A stretch of DNA of 64,000 bases, from positions 744,001 to 808,000 of the forward strand of contig NZ_JAFMOF010000004.1 of assembly GCF_017349075.1 (NCBI RefSeq), written 5' to 3'. The first letter of the stretch is position 1, and each line of letters begins with the position of its first letter. The translations under genes and the position numbers were made by a program. Source of the stretch: Streptomyces triculaminicus (GTDB lineage: Bacteria > Actinomycetota > Actinomycetes > Streptomycetales > Streptomycetaceae). Shown here piece by piece: positions 1-8,842 of this stretch. Below the pieces are notes generated by a model. That model saw only the letters and a list, made by a program, of their open reading frames with translations. It did no database searches and was not told the origin of the DNA.

Positions 1-27
1 GCCCCCTTCGGCACGGCGCCCGCCGTG

Positions 28-63
28 CCCCGTCCCCGTCCCCGTCCCCGGCCCCGGCCCCGG
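28..63. repeat. Six-copy hexanucleotide repeat (CCCCGT x3, CCCCGG x3)
   Basis: Three copies of CCCCGT are followed directly by three copies of CCCCGG. The array lies 3' of the acetyltransferase gene. Nothing in the first 136 bases looks like a gene; an open frame across the repeat encodes only Pro/Arg alternation. Such arrays are prone to slippage. Confidence 0.7.
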
Positions 64-136
64 CAAGCGCATCCGCCCGGGGGCGGGGCATCGCGCGGGG
101 GGCGACCTGGCCCTACGCGAGCGAGGGGCGTGCGTA

Positions 137-691
137 TCAGCGCAGACCGAGCAGCATCACGTCATGGAGGTCCGCGCCCTCCCACGGGCGCGCCTCGCCG
201 ATCTTGCAGTATCCCCACGCCCGGTAGGCGGCCGATGCCGCCTTGCTGTCCGGGTGGACGTTGAGCAGCACGCGCTCCGCCTCGATGCCGTCGACCAGTG
301 CCTCGTACAAGCGGCGCGCGACGCCCTGCCGGCGCCACGGCCCGCGCACAGCGAGCTCCATGAGCCCGAAGGTGCGGTGCCCGTCTTCCCGCCGCATGTC
401 GTCGGACACGGGGTCGGTCAGTTGGTCCCACCACCCCGTGTCGGGCCCGAGCGGGTAGCCGTACGCCATGCCGACCGGCTCGCCGCCCTCGGCGCGGGCC
501 AGGGCAGCACGGAAGGTGCTTTTGCGGGTCTGAGAGCGGAAGCGCCGGAAGGTGGTTGCCACGTCGTCCGCGGTCTCGTTGTACGGCGGTTCCGCGAACG
601 CCTCGGCGTATACCAGCCTGAACGCCTCCTCGACCCGAGCGGCGGCAGAGCCGTCCATGCGTTCTACCGTGATGGCCCCTTGCTGCGTCAC
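137..691 (-). CDS. GNAT family N-acetyltransferase
   Basis: A 184-residue protein with a GNAT fold, predicted to move an acetyl group from acetyl-CoA to an amine; the substrate cannot be read from sequence. The acetyl-CoA pyrophosphate-binding motif RRQGVA lies at about residues 120-125, after the expected beta strand (LMELAVRG). The C-terminal half carries the usual NVHPDSKAA strand-helix element. The start is GTG at 691, whose GTGA overlaps the stop of the XRE regulator upstream, so the two are probably translationally coupled and co-regulated. Length is normal for the family. Confidence 0.85.
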   Translation of the reverse strand: MTQQGAITVERMDGSAAARVEEAFRLVYAEAFAEPPYNETADDVATTFRRFRSQTRKSTFRAALARAEGGEPVGMAYGYPLGPDTGWWDQLTDPVSDDMRREDGHRTFGLMELAVRGPWRRQGVARRLYEALVDGIEAERVLLNVHPDSKAASAAYRAWGYCKIGEARPWEGADLHDVMLLGLR

Positions 692-1965
692 GTAGTGCCT
701 CCTCGGACGGTCTCACGGATGCGCTCGCCGCACTCACGGGCCGCGATGCTGTCGACCCGGGCCACGGCCCGCTGGAACCCTCGGATCTTGCCCAGCAGCC
801 GCGGAGAGGCGATACCGCCGGACGCGTCGAGAGCAGCGCCCATCTCCACGCACGCTTCGTCGACCTCCCCGGCGGCGAGAAGTACATCTGCGAGCTTCAC
901 GCGGTACGAGGCGCTGTTGCGAGCCAGGTCGCCGCCGATGCCGCGCACGGCGGCGCGCAGGAACGGCACGGCCTGTTTCGGCTGCTCGGCCCGTACGTAC
1001 ATGTCCGCCGTCGCGTAGTCGACCTCGAACGGGCCGACGAACCGGGCCCACTTCGGCACCTCGGCATCCGTGTCCGCGCGCCCCTGGTGTCTGACGGCCC
1101 GACTCAGTGCGCGGCGCGCCCCGGACAGGTCTCCCGCGTGGGTCGCGACGTTCGCATCACGCAGCGCGATCACAAGGTGCACCGTGTGACCGGCGCCCGC
1201 GCGCGTGGCGAGCCGGTACGCGTTCTCGACCGCGCTCGCCGCCTCCCATGCTCGCTCCGCCTTGATCGCGAGAAGCACCAGCGTCTCGAGCACGGAAATC
1301 TGTAGCACCGGATTATCGACAAGTTGCGCCGCGGCGAGCGCTTCCATGCAGGCGGCGCGCCCCTGATCAATGCGACCACCGTCGTAGCCATACCAAGCCC
1401 GGTGGCCATGCAGCTCGGCAAGCATCGTCTGCAACTCGCGACCAATGCGGCTGGTGCACGAGGCAGCGCCGAGAGCGTCCGTAATCTCACCATCGATACG
1501 GCCCGCCTGCGCCATAGCCGGCACGCTGCCCGCCGTATGGTCCGTCTGGTACAGGCCGTCGAGCCTCGACCGCAGGCGGGTGATATCGGACATACCGATC
1601 CGCGGCCCCGGTCGAACAGGAACAAGGGTCGCTGCGGCGAGTGCCCCAGCGTCGGCGACGAACGTTCTCCGCTTCACCTCTCCAGCGTCGCTGATCGGCA
1701 TAGCAACCGTCACACGGTGCTTCGGGACGTCGAACCCCATCTCGGCCAACGGCACGCCGAACATGGCTTCCAGCACAGCCTGCTGACCCGGGTGCGGCAG
1801 AGGCGGCGGCGTTTCTCGTTCCCACCGGCGCAGCTGTCGCTCACTGAGAGAAGCAGCGACCCCGAGGCGCGCCGCCTCCTCGATGAGCGCCGCCACGAAC
1901 GACGCTTGTGTGTACCCGGCGGCCCGGCGTAACCGGGTCAGTTTGCTGATCGTCTTGCCCGCCAT
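688..1965 (-). CDS. XRE-type helix-turn-helix regulator with TPR-like C-terminal region
   Basis: A 425-residue protein. Residues about 8-50 form an XRE-like HTH (KLTRLRRAAGYTQ...LSERQLRRWE). The remaining roughly 300 residues are Ala/Leu-rich helical repeats resembling the TPR-like ligand or peptide-sensing half of Streptomyces HTH-TPR regulators. It is the first gene of a two-gene operon with the acetyltransferase and is divergent from the decayed dioxygenase gene. Streptomyces regulators of this build often control small local gene sets; the target here is inferred, not shown. Confidence 0.8.
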   Translation of the reverse strand: MAGKTISKLTRLRRAAGYTQASFVAALIEEAARLGVAASLSERQLRRWERETPPPLPHPGQQAVLEAMFGVPLAEMGFDVPKHRVTVAMPISDAGEVKRRTFVADAGALAAATLVPVRPGPRIGMSDITRLRSRLDGLYQTDHTAGSVPAMAQAGRIDGEITDALGAASCTSRIGRELQTMLAELHGHRAWYGYDGGRIDQGRAACMEALAAAQLVDNPVLQISVLETLVLLAIKAERAWEAASAVENAYRLATRAGAGHTVHLVIALRDANVATHAGDLSGARRALSRAVRHQGRADTDAEVPKWARFVGPFEVDYATADMYVRAEQPKQAVPFLRAAVRGIGGDLARNSASYRVKLADVLLAAGEVDEACVEMGAALDASGGIASPRLLGKIRGFQRAVARVDSIAARECGERIRETVRGGTT

Positions 1966-2284
1966 GCGCTCTCCTCGCGACCGCGGATTTCCTCCACACC
2001 GTACTTACTTGGATTAGTGCCGAGCATGAAAACGTCCGCCTAAACGTCCGGTCCCTCGACGCCCACAGCGCCCGCTCGAGCAGTGAACTGGTGGTGCACC
2101 ACTTCGAGCTACGCAGAGAGGGGGCAAGACCTGAGCAAGTCCGTACGAGCGCACGCCGGACGGCCGGCGCAGGCTATCGGTGACCACATGAAGGGTCTGC
2201 CGCAGTGGCACCGGCGGGGTGAGCACGACATCACCGCGCACTCGCCGTCGCTTCAGCTGTTGAGGCGGGAGAGGACACCGAATC
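1966..2284. other. Divergent intergenic region with no confident gene
   Basis: This separates the XRE-TPR regulator from the dioxygenase remnant. A relatively AT-rich stretch near 2004-2020 (ACTTACTTGGATTAG) could hold the regulator promoter. I see no coding region here with convincing codon usage and no strong hairpin. Confidence 0.4.
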
Positions 2285-2377
2285 GTGAATACTCGTGTCG
2301 CTGCGCCCTGGTTCGCCGGACCGAGTCCGCTCGGAGAAAGCGGCTTCCGTACCGGCGTCGGCTGGCACCTGAAATGA
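2285..2377 (+). CDS. Possible 30-residue small ORF ahead of the dioxygenase remnant
   Basis: GTG at 2285 is preceded by a good Shine-Dalgarno-like stretch (GGGAGAGGA, about 2268-2276), and the frame closes with TGA at 2375-2377. The product would start VNTRVAAPWFAGPSP and end GVGWHLK. It does not resemble the N-terminus of phytanoyl-CoA dioxygenases. It may be a real small peptide, or the start of a gene whose remainder was lost when the dioxygenase decayed. The ribosome site is the main support; no family is recognised. Confidence 0.35.
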   Translation: MNTRVAAPWFAGPSPLGESGFRTGVGWHLK

Positions 2378-2378
2378 G

Positions 2379-2865
2379 GTGGCCCGCGGCTGCGGCGCCG
2401 AGGTCACAACCGCGCACCTCGACAGCCGCACCGAGGTCATCCCCGAGGCTCACCTGCCTATCGAGTGGGCCGCGTACGCCGTGCGTAGCCCCGGGCTGCT
2501 CCGCGCCGTACAGGACGTCATCGGCAACGCCGTGGCCGTTGAGAACACCTTTCTCATGGTCAAGTGGCCGGGACGCGAGTTCCTGGTGCCCTGGCACCAG
2601 GACGGCACGAATGAGCACATGGACCTCGACCCCGAACGGTCGGTCGCCGCATGGCCCGGACGGCCCGCACGAGCACGGGGTGTGGCTGCCTCTTGATGCC
2701 GGTCAAGCCTGCTTGATGGACGTCCGTCTCATCCACCGCTCGGACAGCAACACCGCCGATGAGCCCCGCGTCGGTCTGAACGTTCGCTACGTCGCGCCCG
2801 GCGCCGTCCGGGCGCGCGGCGACTACAGCCCCAGCCTGTACCCGCTCACCGGATCGGGCTGGTAG
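2379..2865 (+). pseudogene. Phytanoyl-CoA dioxygenase (PhyH)-like gene, truncated and frameshifted
   Basis: Two pieces in different frames together resemble a PhyH-type Fe(II)/2-oxoglutarate oxygenase. The first (2379 to about 2655) holds the strand leading to the metal-binding HxD motif (VPWHQDGTNEH). The second (about 2660-2865, another frame) holds the distal His region (LIHRSDSNTADEPRVGLNVRYV) and a normal C-terminus. Missing are the first 40-80 residues and roughly 40 residues between the pieces, where the family has its NGCLxxxPGSH stretch. An internal deletion plus frameshift fits better than a single sequencing error. Probably non-functional. Confidence 0.6.
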
Positions 2866-2904
2866 CCCAACAAGGCTCCAATGGGAAAGAGAGGAGCACC
2901 AACC

Positions 2905-3357
2905 GTGACCATCCTCGAGACCGGCGCACCGCCGATCACCCGTGTGCGCGTCCTCACCGGCGACGACGCCGACCCCGCCCGCAGGGGCAGCAAGACGGTC
3001 ATCGCGTTCAGTGACTGTCGCTACTACTGCCCCGACGCCGCCACTGTCGAACGGTGTGTCGAGCACCTGCGCGCCAGCGACGAGCGGCTTCGTTCCCGTC
3101 CTGAAGAGCAGATGCTGTGGGACTGGCAGTGCACCTACTTCGAAGCCGACACCGACAACACCAACGGCGGTGGGACAGTCATCCTCGGCGTCTCCTGGTA
3201 CGACCGGGCGTTCTTCGACGACCGCCGCGACGCCTGGTTCGGCGCCATGCACACCCGCATCTACACGGAGATCGGCGTGCCCATGGAGGACGTCACCGTG
3301 GAGCACTGGCTCGCCCTCGAGGTGGCCCAGTGGAAGGCCGAGCCGCAGTCCGCGTAG
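2905..3357 (+). CDS. Hypothetical protein, about 150 residues
   Basis: No family recognised. The GTG start at 2905 is chosen because GAGAGGAG lies just upstream at about 2889-2896; an in-frame ATG at 2881 would place that site inside the gene. The product is soluble and acidic, rich in Trp, Tyr and Asp, with two Cys near residues 35-50 (SDCRYYC) and no signal peptide or membrane segment. It follows the dioxygenase remnant in the same direction and is followed by a strong hairpin, so it closes that transcription unit. Confidence 0.65.
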   Translation: MTILETGAPPITRVRVLTGDDADPARRGSKTVIAFSDCRYYCPDAATVERCVEHLRASDERLRSRPEEQMLWDWQCTYFEADTDNTNGGGTVILGVSWYDRAFFDDRRDAWFGAMHTRIYTEIGVPMEDVTVEHWLALEVAQWKAEPQSA

Positions 3358-3401
3358 CGGCTCGGCGCCAGCCTCCTGAACGGCCAGCCTCCCCGTAAGG
3401 C

Positions 3402-3442
3402 CCTCGGTCCCGCCGCGTCTGCACCCCGTGGCGGGACCGAGG
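3402..3442. terminator. Convergent bidirectional terminator hairpin
   Basis: Perfect 13-bp stem, CCTCGGTCCCGCC at 3402-3414 pairing with 3430-3442, with a 15-base loop. It lies between the convergent ends of the hypothetical gene (3357) and the MFS gene (3454). Confidence 0.75.
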
Positions 3443-3453
3443 CACGTACCCCG

Positions 3454-4713
3454 CTACTCCGCGACCACCGTGCGCCCACGGGCCGCCGTTTGCGCAGGCA
3501 GAGCCGAGTCCGGACGCAACACCTGAGAGGCGACGAGCAGCGCACCGAGCGCCGAGCCGGCCACGATGACCCCGCCCACCACGAATGCCCCGCGTGGCGA
3601 GGCGTCGACCAGGAACGGCAGCAGCAGCATTCCGGCCGTGCCACCGGCACGGATCAGGGTCTGATCCACGGACATGAGTCGCAGGCGCTCGGCGGGGGCG
3701 AATGCGCCAAGGCGCGCCCGCAAGGTGACGCTTGTAGCGGGGGTGACCAGACCGGTCACCCCGGCGAGCAGCACCAGCACGGGCAGACTCCGCACCAGCC
3801 CCATGCACCCCGTCGCTACGCCTTGAACCACCCACGCCGCGCAGTAGATGCCCATCCAGCCGCTCGAGCGCCGATTACTGGCAAGAGGATTACCCAGCAG
3901 CGCCCCGACACCCACAGCCGCGGTCACAAGCCCGTAAACGGCCGCCCCGGCGCCGTACCGGTCGGCAAGCAGCGCCGGCATGCCGACTGCCGTCACGGCC
4001 GAGCAGAACAGCGCGACGCCGTGCAGCCCGATCGCAAGTCCGACGCGGGGATGCGCGCGAATCGTCGGCCACGCTCGGGCCGACGGTCGCGCCCCGCCGG
4101 GCCGGTCCGCCTCCTCACCACCGGCCGTCATGGCGTAGCGCCGTGCCAGCCAGCCGAGCGCCACCGCGGACACCGCGAATGTCACCCCGTTCAGTGCGAA
4201 GAGCTGCACCTCGGAGACAACGAGCAGCAGCAGACCGATACTCGCCGGGCCCGCGATCCGGGCAATGCGTCCCGTGAGGTCGAACAGTCCCGTGACCTGT
4301 TGCACCCGCGCTGGCTCGACGAGATCCGGCACCAGGGCGCCGAGGTTCGGATCGAACAGCGCCCCGAGGGTGCCGAGCAGCAACACCCCGACGAGTAGGA
4401 GCGCTACGCCCGGCGCATCCGGTGACCACAGGAAGGGCAACGTGACCGCGACCAGCGCCCGCGCCGCGTCGACCCACGCCAGCCGCCCGAATGTCGAGAA
4501 CCGTGCGACCGCATGGCGCCCGGCGGTGCCGAGCACGACGTATGGAAGCGACTCGACGACCGCGACCAGCCCCATGAGCGAGGCCGATCCGGTCGCGGCA
4601 TAGACGACCCACATCACTGAGAGCGCGTACAGCCGATCCCCGAGCACGGAGAGGCTCTGCGCGAGCCACAGCACCAGTACAGACCGCTGCCGAAGCAGCC
4701 GCAGGTAGCTCAC
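3454..4713 (-). CDS. MFS transporter
   Basis: A 419-residue polytopic membrane protein with about 12 hydrophobic segments, resembling the MFS_3/enterobactin-exporter type of drug or metabolite exporters (N-terminus SVLVLWLAQSLSVLGDRLYAL). The loop between segments 2 and 3 is short and atypical. It is convergent with the unknown 150-residue gene and stands alone. The substrate cannot be predicted. An export role with the decayed dioxygenase locus is only a guess from proximity. Confidence 0.85.
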   Translation of the reverse strand: MSYLRLLRQRSVLVLWLAQSLSVLGDRLYALSVMWVVYAATGSASLMGLVAVVESLPYVVLGTAGRHAVARFSTFGRLAWVDAARALVAVTLPFLWSPDAPGVALLLVGVLLLGTLGALFDPNLGALVPDLVEPARVQQVTGLFDLTGRIARIAGPASIGLLLLVVSEVQLFALNGVTFAVSAVALGWLARRYAMTAGGEEADRPGGARPSARAWPTIRAHPRVGLAIGLHGVALFCSAVTAVGMPALLADRYGAGAAVYGLVTAAVGVGALLGNPLASNRRSSGWMGIYCAAWVVQGVATGCMGLVRSLPVLVLLAGVTGLVTPATSVTLRARLGAFAPAERLRLMSVDQTLIRAGGTAGMLLLPFLVDASPRGAFVVGGVIVAGSALGALLVASQVLRPDSALPAQTAARGRTVVAE

Positions 4714-5044
4714 GTACCCTCCGAGCCGAGGCGTAGAGACCGGAAGCGCTCGCCCCGGTGGAACCGGCGCCCACCCTAGGCACCCCTGGGCGCATCGGGC
4801 CCGCTGTTCCCCGACACCTCACACGAATGCGGCAGGGCCCGCGCGACACAGATCGGCCCCGCCGTACGACCGATGCCGCAGGGCAGGAACGAGGGCCATC
4901 CCCTGTGCCCCGAGGGCACACCCAGGGCACAACAACCCGATCATCCGATCTTCACTCATTCGTGGGCTGCTCATCCGGCTCGAACTGCCGCGGCTACTCC
5001 TGGTGGGATGCTCCCTGCCACCTGTTCGATCACTGGGGGGCATC
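4714..5044. other. Intergenic region upstream of both the MFS gene and the membrane-anchored protein
   Basis: A divergent spacer of about 330 bases. It should contain both promoters, but I cannot assign -35/-10 pairs with confidence. Less GC-rich patches lie near 4935-4975. No gene or strong hairpin seen. Confidence 0.4.
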
Positions 5045-5521
5045 TTGTCGCAGCAACCGCTCGCCGAGCCAAAGGGCGGCAAAAAATGGAAGAAGGGCTG
5101 TGGTGGCTGCGCGGTCGCCGCAGCACTGATCGCGGTCATCCTCGTTGTCGCCGCGATCGCGTCGTCGGGGGGCGGCAAGGAATCTGCCGGAAAAACGGGC
5201 TCCGATTCCCGCGGTAGTGCCTCCGACGCCCCGGCGGCCACCAAGCCGCGGACGGTCTTGTCCGAGTCGGGCAACGGGATCAAATCGACTGCGAAGTTCA
5301 CCGTCTCCGGCGACTGGGACCTTCGCTACACATTCGACTGCTCGTCATTCGGCAACTCGGGAAACTTCATTGTGTCGGAGGGCCAAGCGCTGGGCGCCGT
5401 GCTGGTGAATGCGCTGGCGGCGAAGGGCGACGATGTGACCCACCTGCACGACGGCGGCACCAAGCACTTGGAGATCAACTCAGAGTGCTCCTGGACCGTG
5501 CAGGTCGTCGACCTTCCCTGA
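5045..5521 (+). CDS. Membrane-anchored hypothetical protein
   Basis: About 158 residues if the TTG at 5045 is used, giving MSQQPLAEPKGGKKWKKG; the G-run at 5035-5040 is a plausible ribosome site. A lysine- and cysteine-rich N-terminus leads into one hydrophobic helix (about residues 20-40), then a Gly/Ser/Ala linker and an extracytoplasmic domain of about 90 residues with two Cys (YTFDCSSFG, NSECSWTV) that could form a disulfide. The domain resembles small secreted or anchored actinobacterial proteins of unknown role. No partner gene is evident. Confidence 0.7.
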   Translation: MSQQPLAEPKGGKKWKKGCGGCAVAAALIAVILVVAAIASSGGGKESAGKTGSDSRGSASDAPAATKPRTVLSESGNGIKSTAKFTVSGDWDLRYTFDCSSFGNSGNFIVSEGQALGAVLVNALAAKGDDVTHLHDGGTKHLEINSECSWTVQVVDLP

Positions 5522-5560
5522 TGGGGAACGGGAGCGGATGGCGGGCTCCGCGGCCCGTCC

Positions 5561-6315
5561 TCAGCCCAGGGTCCGGGTCAGCCACTCCACCGCCTCCGCC
5601 GGCCCGGTGGCCACGGGTATCCCGGAGGGGGTGGGCGGGCGCTGGACGACGACCACCGGGATGCCCGCCTCGCGGGCGGCCGTCAGCTTTGCCGACGTCG
5701 CGGCCGCTCCGCTGTCCTTCGTCACCAGGACGTCGATGCGGTGGCGGCGCAGCAGGTCCGCTTCTCCTTCGGGGGTGAAGGGGCCGCGGTCGAGCAGGAT
5801 TTCCGTGCGGGGCGGCATCGGGGTTCGGGGGCGTCGACGGAGCGGACCAGGAACCACCTATCCTCGAGGTGCGCGAAGGCCGCCAGGCCCATCCTGCCCG
5901 TGGTCAGGAAGACGCGTTCCCCCAGTGCGGGCAGCGCGTCCGCCGCCTCGGCCAGGGAACCGACCGGGTGCCAGTCGTCGCCCGGGCCCGCGACCCAGCC
6001 GGGCCTGCGGACGGCCAGCAGGGGAACGCGGACGGCGGCGGCCGCCCGCGCCGCGTTGAAACTGATCGTGCCGGCGAAAGGATGGGTGGCGTCGATGAGC
6101 GCGTCCACCTGCTGCTCGCGCAGCCACCGGGCGAGGCCCTCGGGCCCCCCGAACCCTCCGATCCGCACCCGCCCCGCCGGCAGCCGCGGCTCGGCGACGC
6201 GTCCGGCGAGCGAGCTGGTCACGCGCAGCGCGGGGTCGGCCGCCAGGTCGGCCGCGAGGCGGCGCGCCTCGGTCGTGCCGCCCAGGATCAGGATGTGGCG
6301 CACGGCGCCGTTCAC
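5561..6315 (-). pseudogene. cobK: Precorrin-6A/cobalt-precorrin-6A reductase with apparent frameshift
   Basis: CobK reduces precorrin-6A to dihydro-precorrin-6 in corrin synthesis. The N-terminal part (6315 to about 5824) carries the Rossmann start ILILGGTTEARRLA and the LIDATHPFA motif. The C-terminal part (TEILLDRGPFTPEGE, VLVTKDSGAAAT) continues in another frame. Adding one G to the G-run at 5820-5823 restores a continuous protein of about 250 residues, the family length. It is therefore either a one-base sequencing error or a very recent mutation. It is divergent from cbiD and near cobM and cobL. Confidence 0.85.
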
Positions 6316-6371
6316 GATCTGCCGCCCTTCCGTCGTCGTCCGGTCGGCCCAGCCTACGGTCGGGGGCGGCC

Positions 6372-7499
6372 GTGACTGACGCCGAGGCCGTCGGCGGGCG
6401 CACCGCCCAGCTCAAGCACACCGGGATGCGCCACGGCTGGACCACGGGCGCCTGCGCGACCGCCGCCACCACGGCCGCCTACACCGCGCTGCTGACCGGC
6501 GAGTTCCCCGACCCGGTGACGATCACGCTGCCCAAGGGGCAGACCCCGGCCTTCGCGCTCGCCGCCGAGGAGAAGAGCGCCGGGCGGGCCATGGCCGCCA
6601 TCGTCAAGGACGCCGGGGACGACCCGGACGTCACCCACGGCGCGCTGATCCGCGCCTCGCTGCGGATCCTGCCGGCCGGTTCCGGCGTGGTCTTCCGGGC
6701 GGGCCCCGGGGTGGGCACGGTCACCCGGCCGGGGCTGCCGCTGGACGTCGGCGAGCCCGCGATCAATCCGGTGCCGCGGCAGATGATGCGCGACCACGTG
6801 GCCGAGGTCGCCGCCCGGCACGGCGGCACCGGCGACGTCGAGATCGAGGTCTCGGTCGACCACGGCGAGGAGATCGCCCGCTCCACCTGGAACCCGCGCC
6901 TGGGCATCCTGGGCGGCATCTCCATCCTGGGCACGACGGGCATCGTGGTGCCCTACTCCTGCTCGGCGTGGATCGACAGCATCCGCCGCGGCGTGGACGT
7001 CGCCCGGGCGGCCGGGCGCCGCCATGTCGCGGGCTGTACGGGCTCGACGTCCGAGAAGGTCGCGGTCGCCGTGCACGGGCTGCCCGAGGACGCGCTGCTG
7101 GACATGGGGGACTTCGCGGGGGCGGTGCTGAAGTACATCCGCCGGCACCCGGTGGACCGGCTCACCATCGCCGGCGGCTTCGCCAAGCTCTCCAAGCTGG
7201 CGGCCGGCCATCTTGATCTGCACTCGGCCCGTTCGCAGGTGGACAAGGCGTTCCTCGCCTCCCTGGCCCGCCGGGGCGGGGGTGACGACGGCCTCGCGGC
7301 CGCCGTCACCGACGCCAACACGGGTCTGGAGGCCCTGCGCCTGTGCGAGGCGGCGGGCGTCCCGCTCGGCGATCTCGTCGCCGCCACCGCCCGGGACGAG
7401 GCCCTGGCGGTGCTGCGCGGCGCGCCCGTCGCGGTCGACGTCATCTGCATCGACCGCGCGGGCGTGATCGTGGGTCGCGCGGACCCACGGGGGCGGTGA
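6372..7499 (+). CDS. cbiD: Cobalt-precorrin-5B (C1)-methyltransferase
   Basis: A 375-residue protein, normal CbiD length, predicted to methylate C1 of cobalt-precorrin-5B using S-adenosylmethionine in anaerobic-type cobalamin synthesis. Diagnostic segments are MRHGWTTGACATAA (about residues 19-32), LGILGGISILGTTGIV and GDFAGAVLKY. The start is GTG at 6372. It diverges from cobK across about 56 bases, which must hold both promoters. Streptomyces commonly combine CbiD with CobK, CobL and CobM names for the same pathway. Confidence 0.93.
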   Translation: MTDAEAVGGRTAQLKHTGMRHGWTTGACATAATTAAYTALLTGEFPDPVTITLPKGQTPAFALAAEEKSAGRAMAAIVKDAGDDPDVTHGALIRASLRILPAGSGVVFRAGPGVGTVTRPGLPLDVGEPAINPVPRQMMRDHVAEVAARHGGTGDVEIEVSVDHGEEIARSTWNPRLGILGGISILGTTGIVVPYSCSAWIDSIRRGVDVARAAGRRHVAGCTGSTSEKVAVAVHGLPEDALLDMGDFAGAVLKYIRRHPVDRLTIAGGFAKLSKLAAGHLDLHSARSQVDKAFLASLARRGGGDDGLAAAVTDANTGLEALRLCEAAGVPLGDLVAATARDEALAVLRGAPVAVDVICIDRAGVIVGRADPRGR

Positions 7500-7502
7500 C
7501 CC

Positions 7503-8726
7503 CTACCGGTTCACCGGGCCGAGCGAGGCCCGGGCCGCCGTCGGCGCCGTCGTGCCGCAGAACGCCCCCTCGAAGACGTTCTCGAAGGGTGCGCTCTGCT
7601 GGAGCCAGTCACCGTTGATGTTGAAGGCGAGCGCGGTGTTGCCGTCGCGGGTGGTGGCGGCCCCTGACAGCGAGCCCCACACGACGCCGTCGTGGCCCCA
7701 GACGGTCGTCCCGCAGGACAGCGCGCGGGACATGATGCCGAGGCCGTAACCGAAGTGCTGGCCGGTCGGCACCGTCGTGAGCATCTCGTTCAACTGCGCG
7801 GCCGGCAGCACCCTGCCCTGCATCAGCGCGGCGTAGAAACGGTTGAGGTCGCCGGAGGTGCTGACGATCTCGCCCGTGGCGCCGGACCAGGAGGGACGGT
7901 AGTAGGTGGCGTCGTAGATCTCCTTCACGGGGGTGGAGAAGAAGAGCTTCGAGTAACCCACCGGATGCGTGCCCGGCAGGGCCGGGTCGGTGCCGGGGAA
8001 ACGGGTCTCCGTCAGGCCCAGCGGCTTGACGATGCGGCGGTCGATCTCGCTCGCGTAGGAGTTCCCGGTGACCTTTTCGATGACCATGCCGGCCAGGACG
8101 AAGCCCGTGTTGGAGTAGCTCCAGCCCTTGCCCGGTTCGAAGTCGGGCTTCTGGCTGAGCCCGATGGCCACGATGTCCTGCGGGGTCATGACGTCGTAAC
8201 GGTGCCGGTAGAAACCGGAGCCGTTCATCGCCGTGTCCCACTCCTCGGTCGACACCATGTCGTGAATGCCGCTGGTGTGGTTGAGGAGTTGACGGACCGA
8301 TATTTTGTTTCCGTCGTAGCCGTTGCCCTGCACCACTCCGGGCAGCCAGCGCTCGACCGAGTCGTCCAGGCGCAGCCTGCCCTCGGACTCCAGCTGCAGC
8401 AGCGTGGTGGCGACGAAGGTCTTGGTGATGCTGCCGGCCCTGAAGTGGTCGGCGGTGGTGCGTCGTTGCTTGGTGTACGTGTCCGCGTAGCCCGATTTGC
8501 CGAACCAACTGGAGGCCGACGTACGGATTTCCGCGCCCACACCCGGCATCCCGGCGGCGACGAGGCCGTCGAGAGCCTGCTGCGTCGCGGTACGGGAAGC
8601 CGTTTCCCCCGCCGGCGTCGCGGCCGAGGCCGGACCCGCCGCGAGGACACCGCCGGCGACGGCCAACGCCGCCGTTAACGCGACAAGCCTGCCACGCATC
8701 CGCGATGTGTACTTCGACATGAACAT
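7503..8726 (-). CDS. Secreted serine hydrolase (class C beta-lactamase / D-Ala-D-Ala carboxypeptidase type)
   Basis: A 407-residue exported protein. A signal peptide spans about residues 1-35 (ends GPASA). The penicillin-binding fold motifs are intact: S99-x-x-K102 (SITK), Y204-S-N206 (YSN) and H345-D-G347 (HDG) in place of KTG, which is usual in this family. Such Streptomyces enzymes include R61-type DD-carboxypeptidases and esterases; the substrate cannot be assigned. It sits between cbiD and cobM with no functional link to cobalamin and is convergent with cbiD, only four bases apart. Confidence 0.9.
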   Translation of the reverse strand: MFMSKYTSRMRGRLVALTAALAVAGGVLAAGPASAATPAGETASRTATQQALDGLVAAGMPGVGAEIRTSASSWFGKSGYADTYTKQRRTTADHFRAGSITKTFVATTLLQLESEGRLRLDDSVERWLPGVVQGNGYDGNKISVRQLLNHTSGIHDMVSTEEWDTAMNGSGFYRHRYDVMTPQDIVAIGLSQKPDFEPGKGWSYSNTGFVLAGMVIEKVTGNSYASEIDRRIVKPLGLTETRFPGTDPALPGTHPVGYSKLFFSTPVKEIYDATYYRPSWSGATGEIVSTSGDLNRFYAALMQGRVLPAAQLNEMLTTVPTGQHFGYGLGIMSRALSCGTTVWGHDGVVWGSLSGAATTRDGNTALAFNINGDWLQQSAPFENVFEGAFCGTTAPTAARASLGPVNR

Positions 8727-8842
8727 CCCCTTAGGAAATGTGCGGCCCTGGCCCTGCCACGGCTACATGATCTTCCGAGGGAACCCTCACGACAAGGGGT
8801 CGGCGGCATGACCAGGCACACATCCGCGGGCCGTTTACCGCC

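Noticed and set aside
5561..5857. Stand-alone 98-residue protein
   Set aside because: It is the C-terminal third of CobK displaced by a one-base frameshift.
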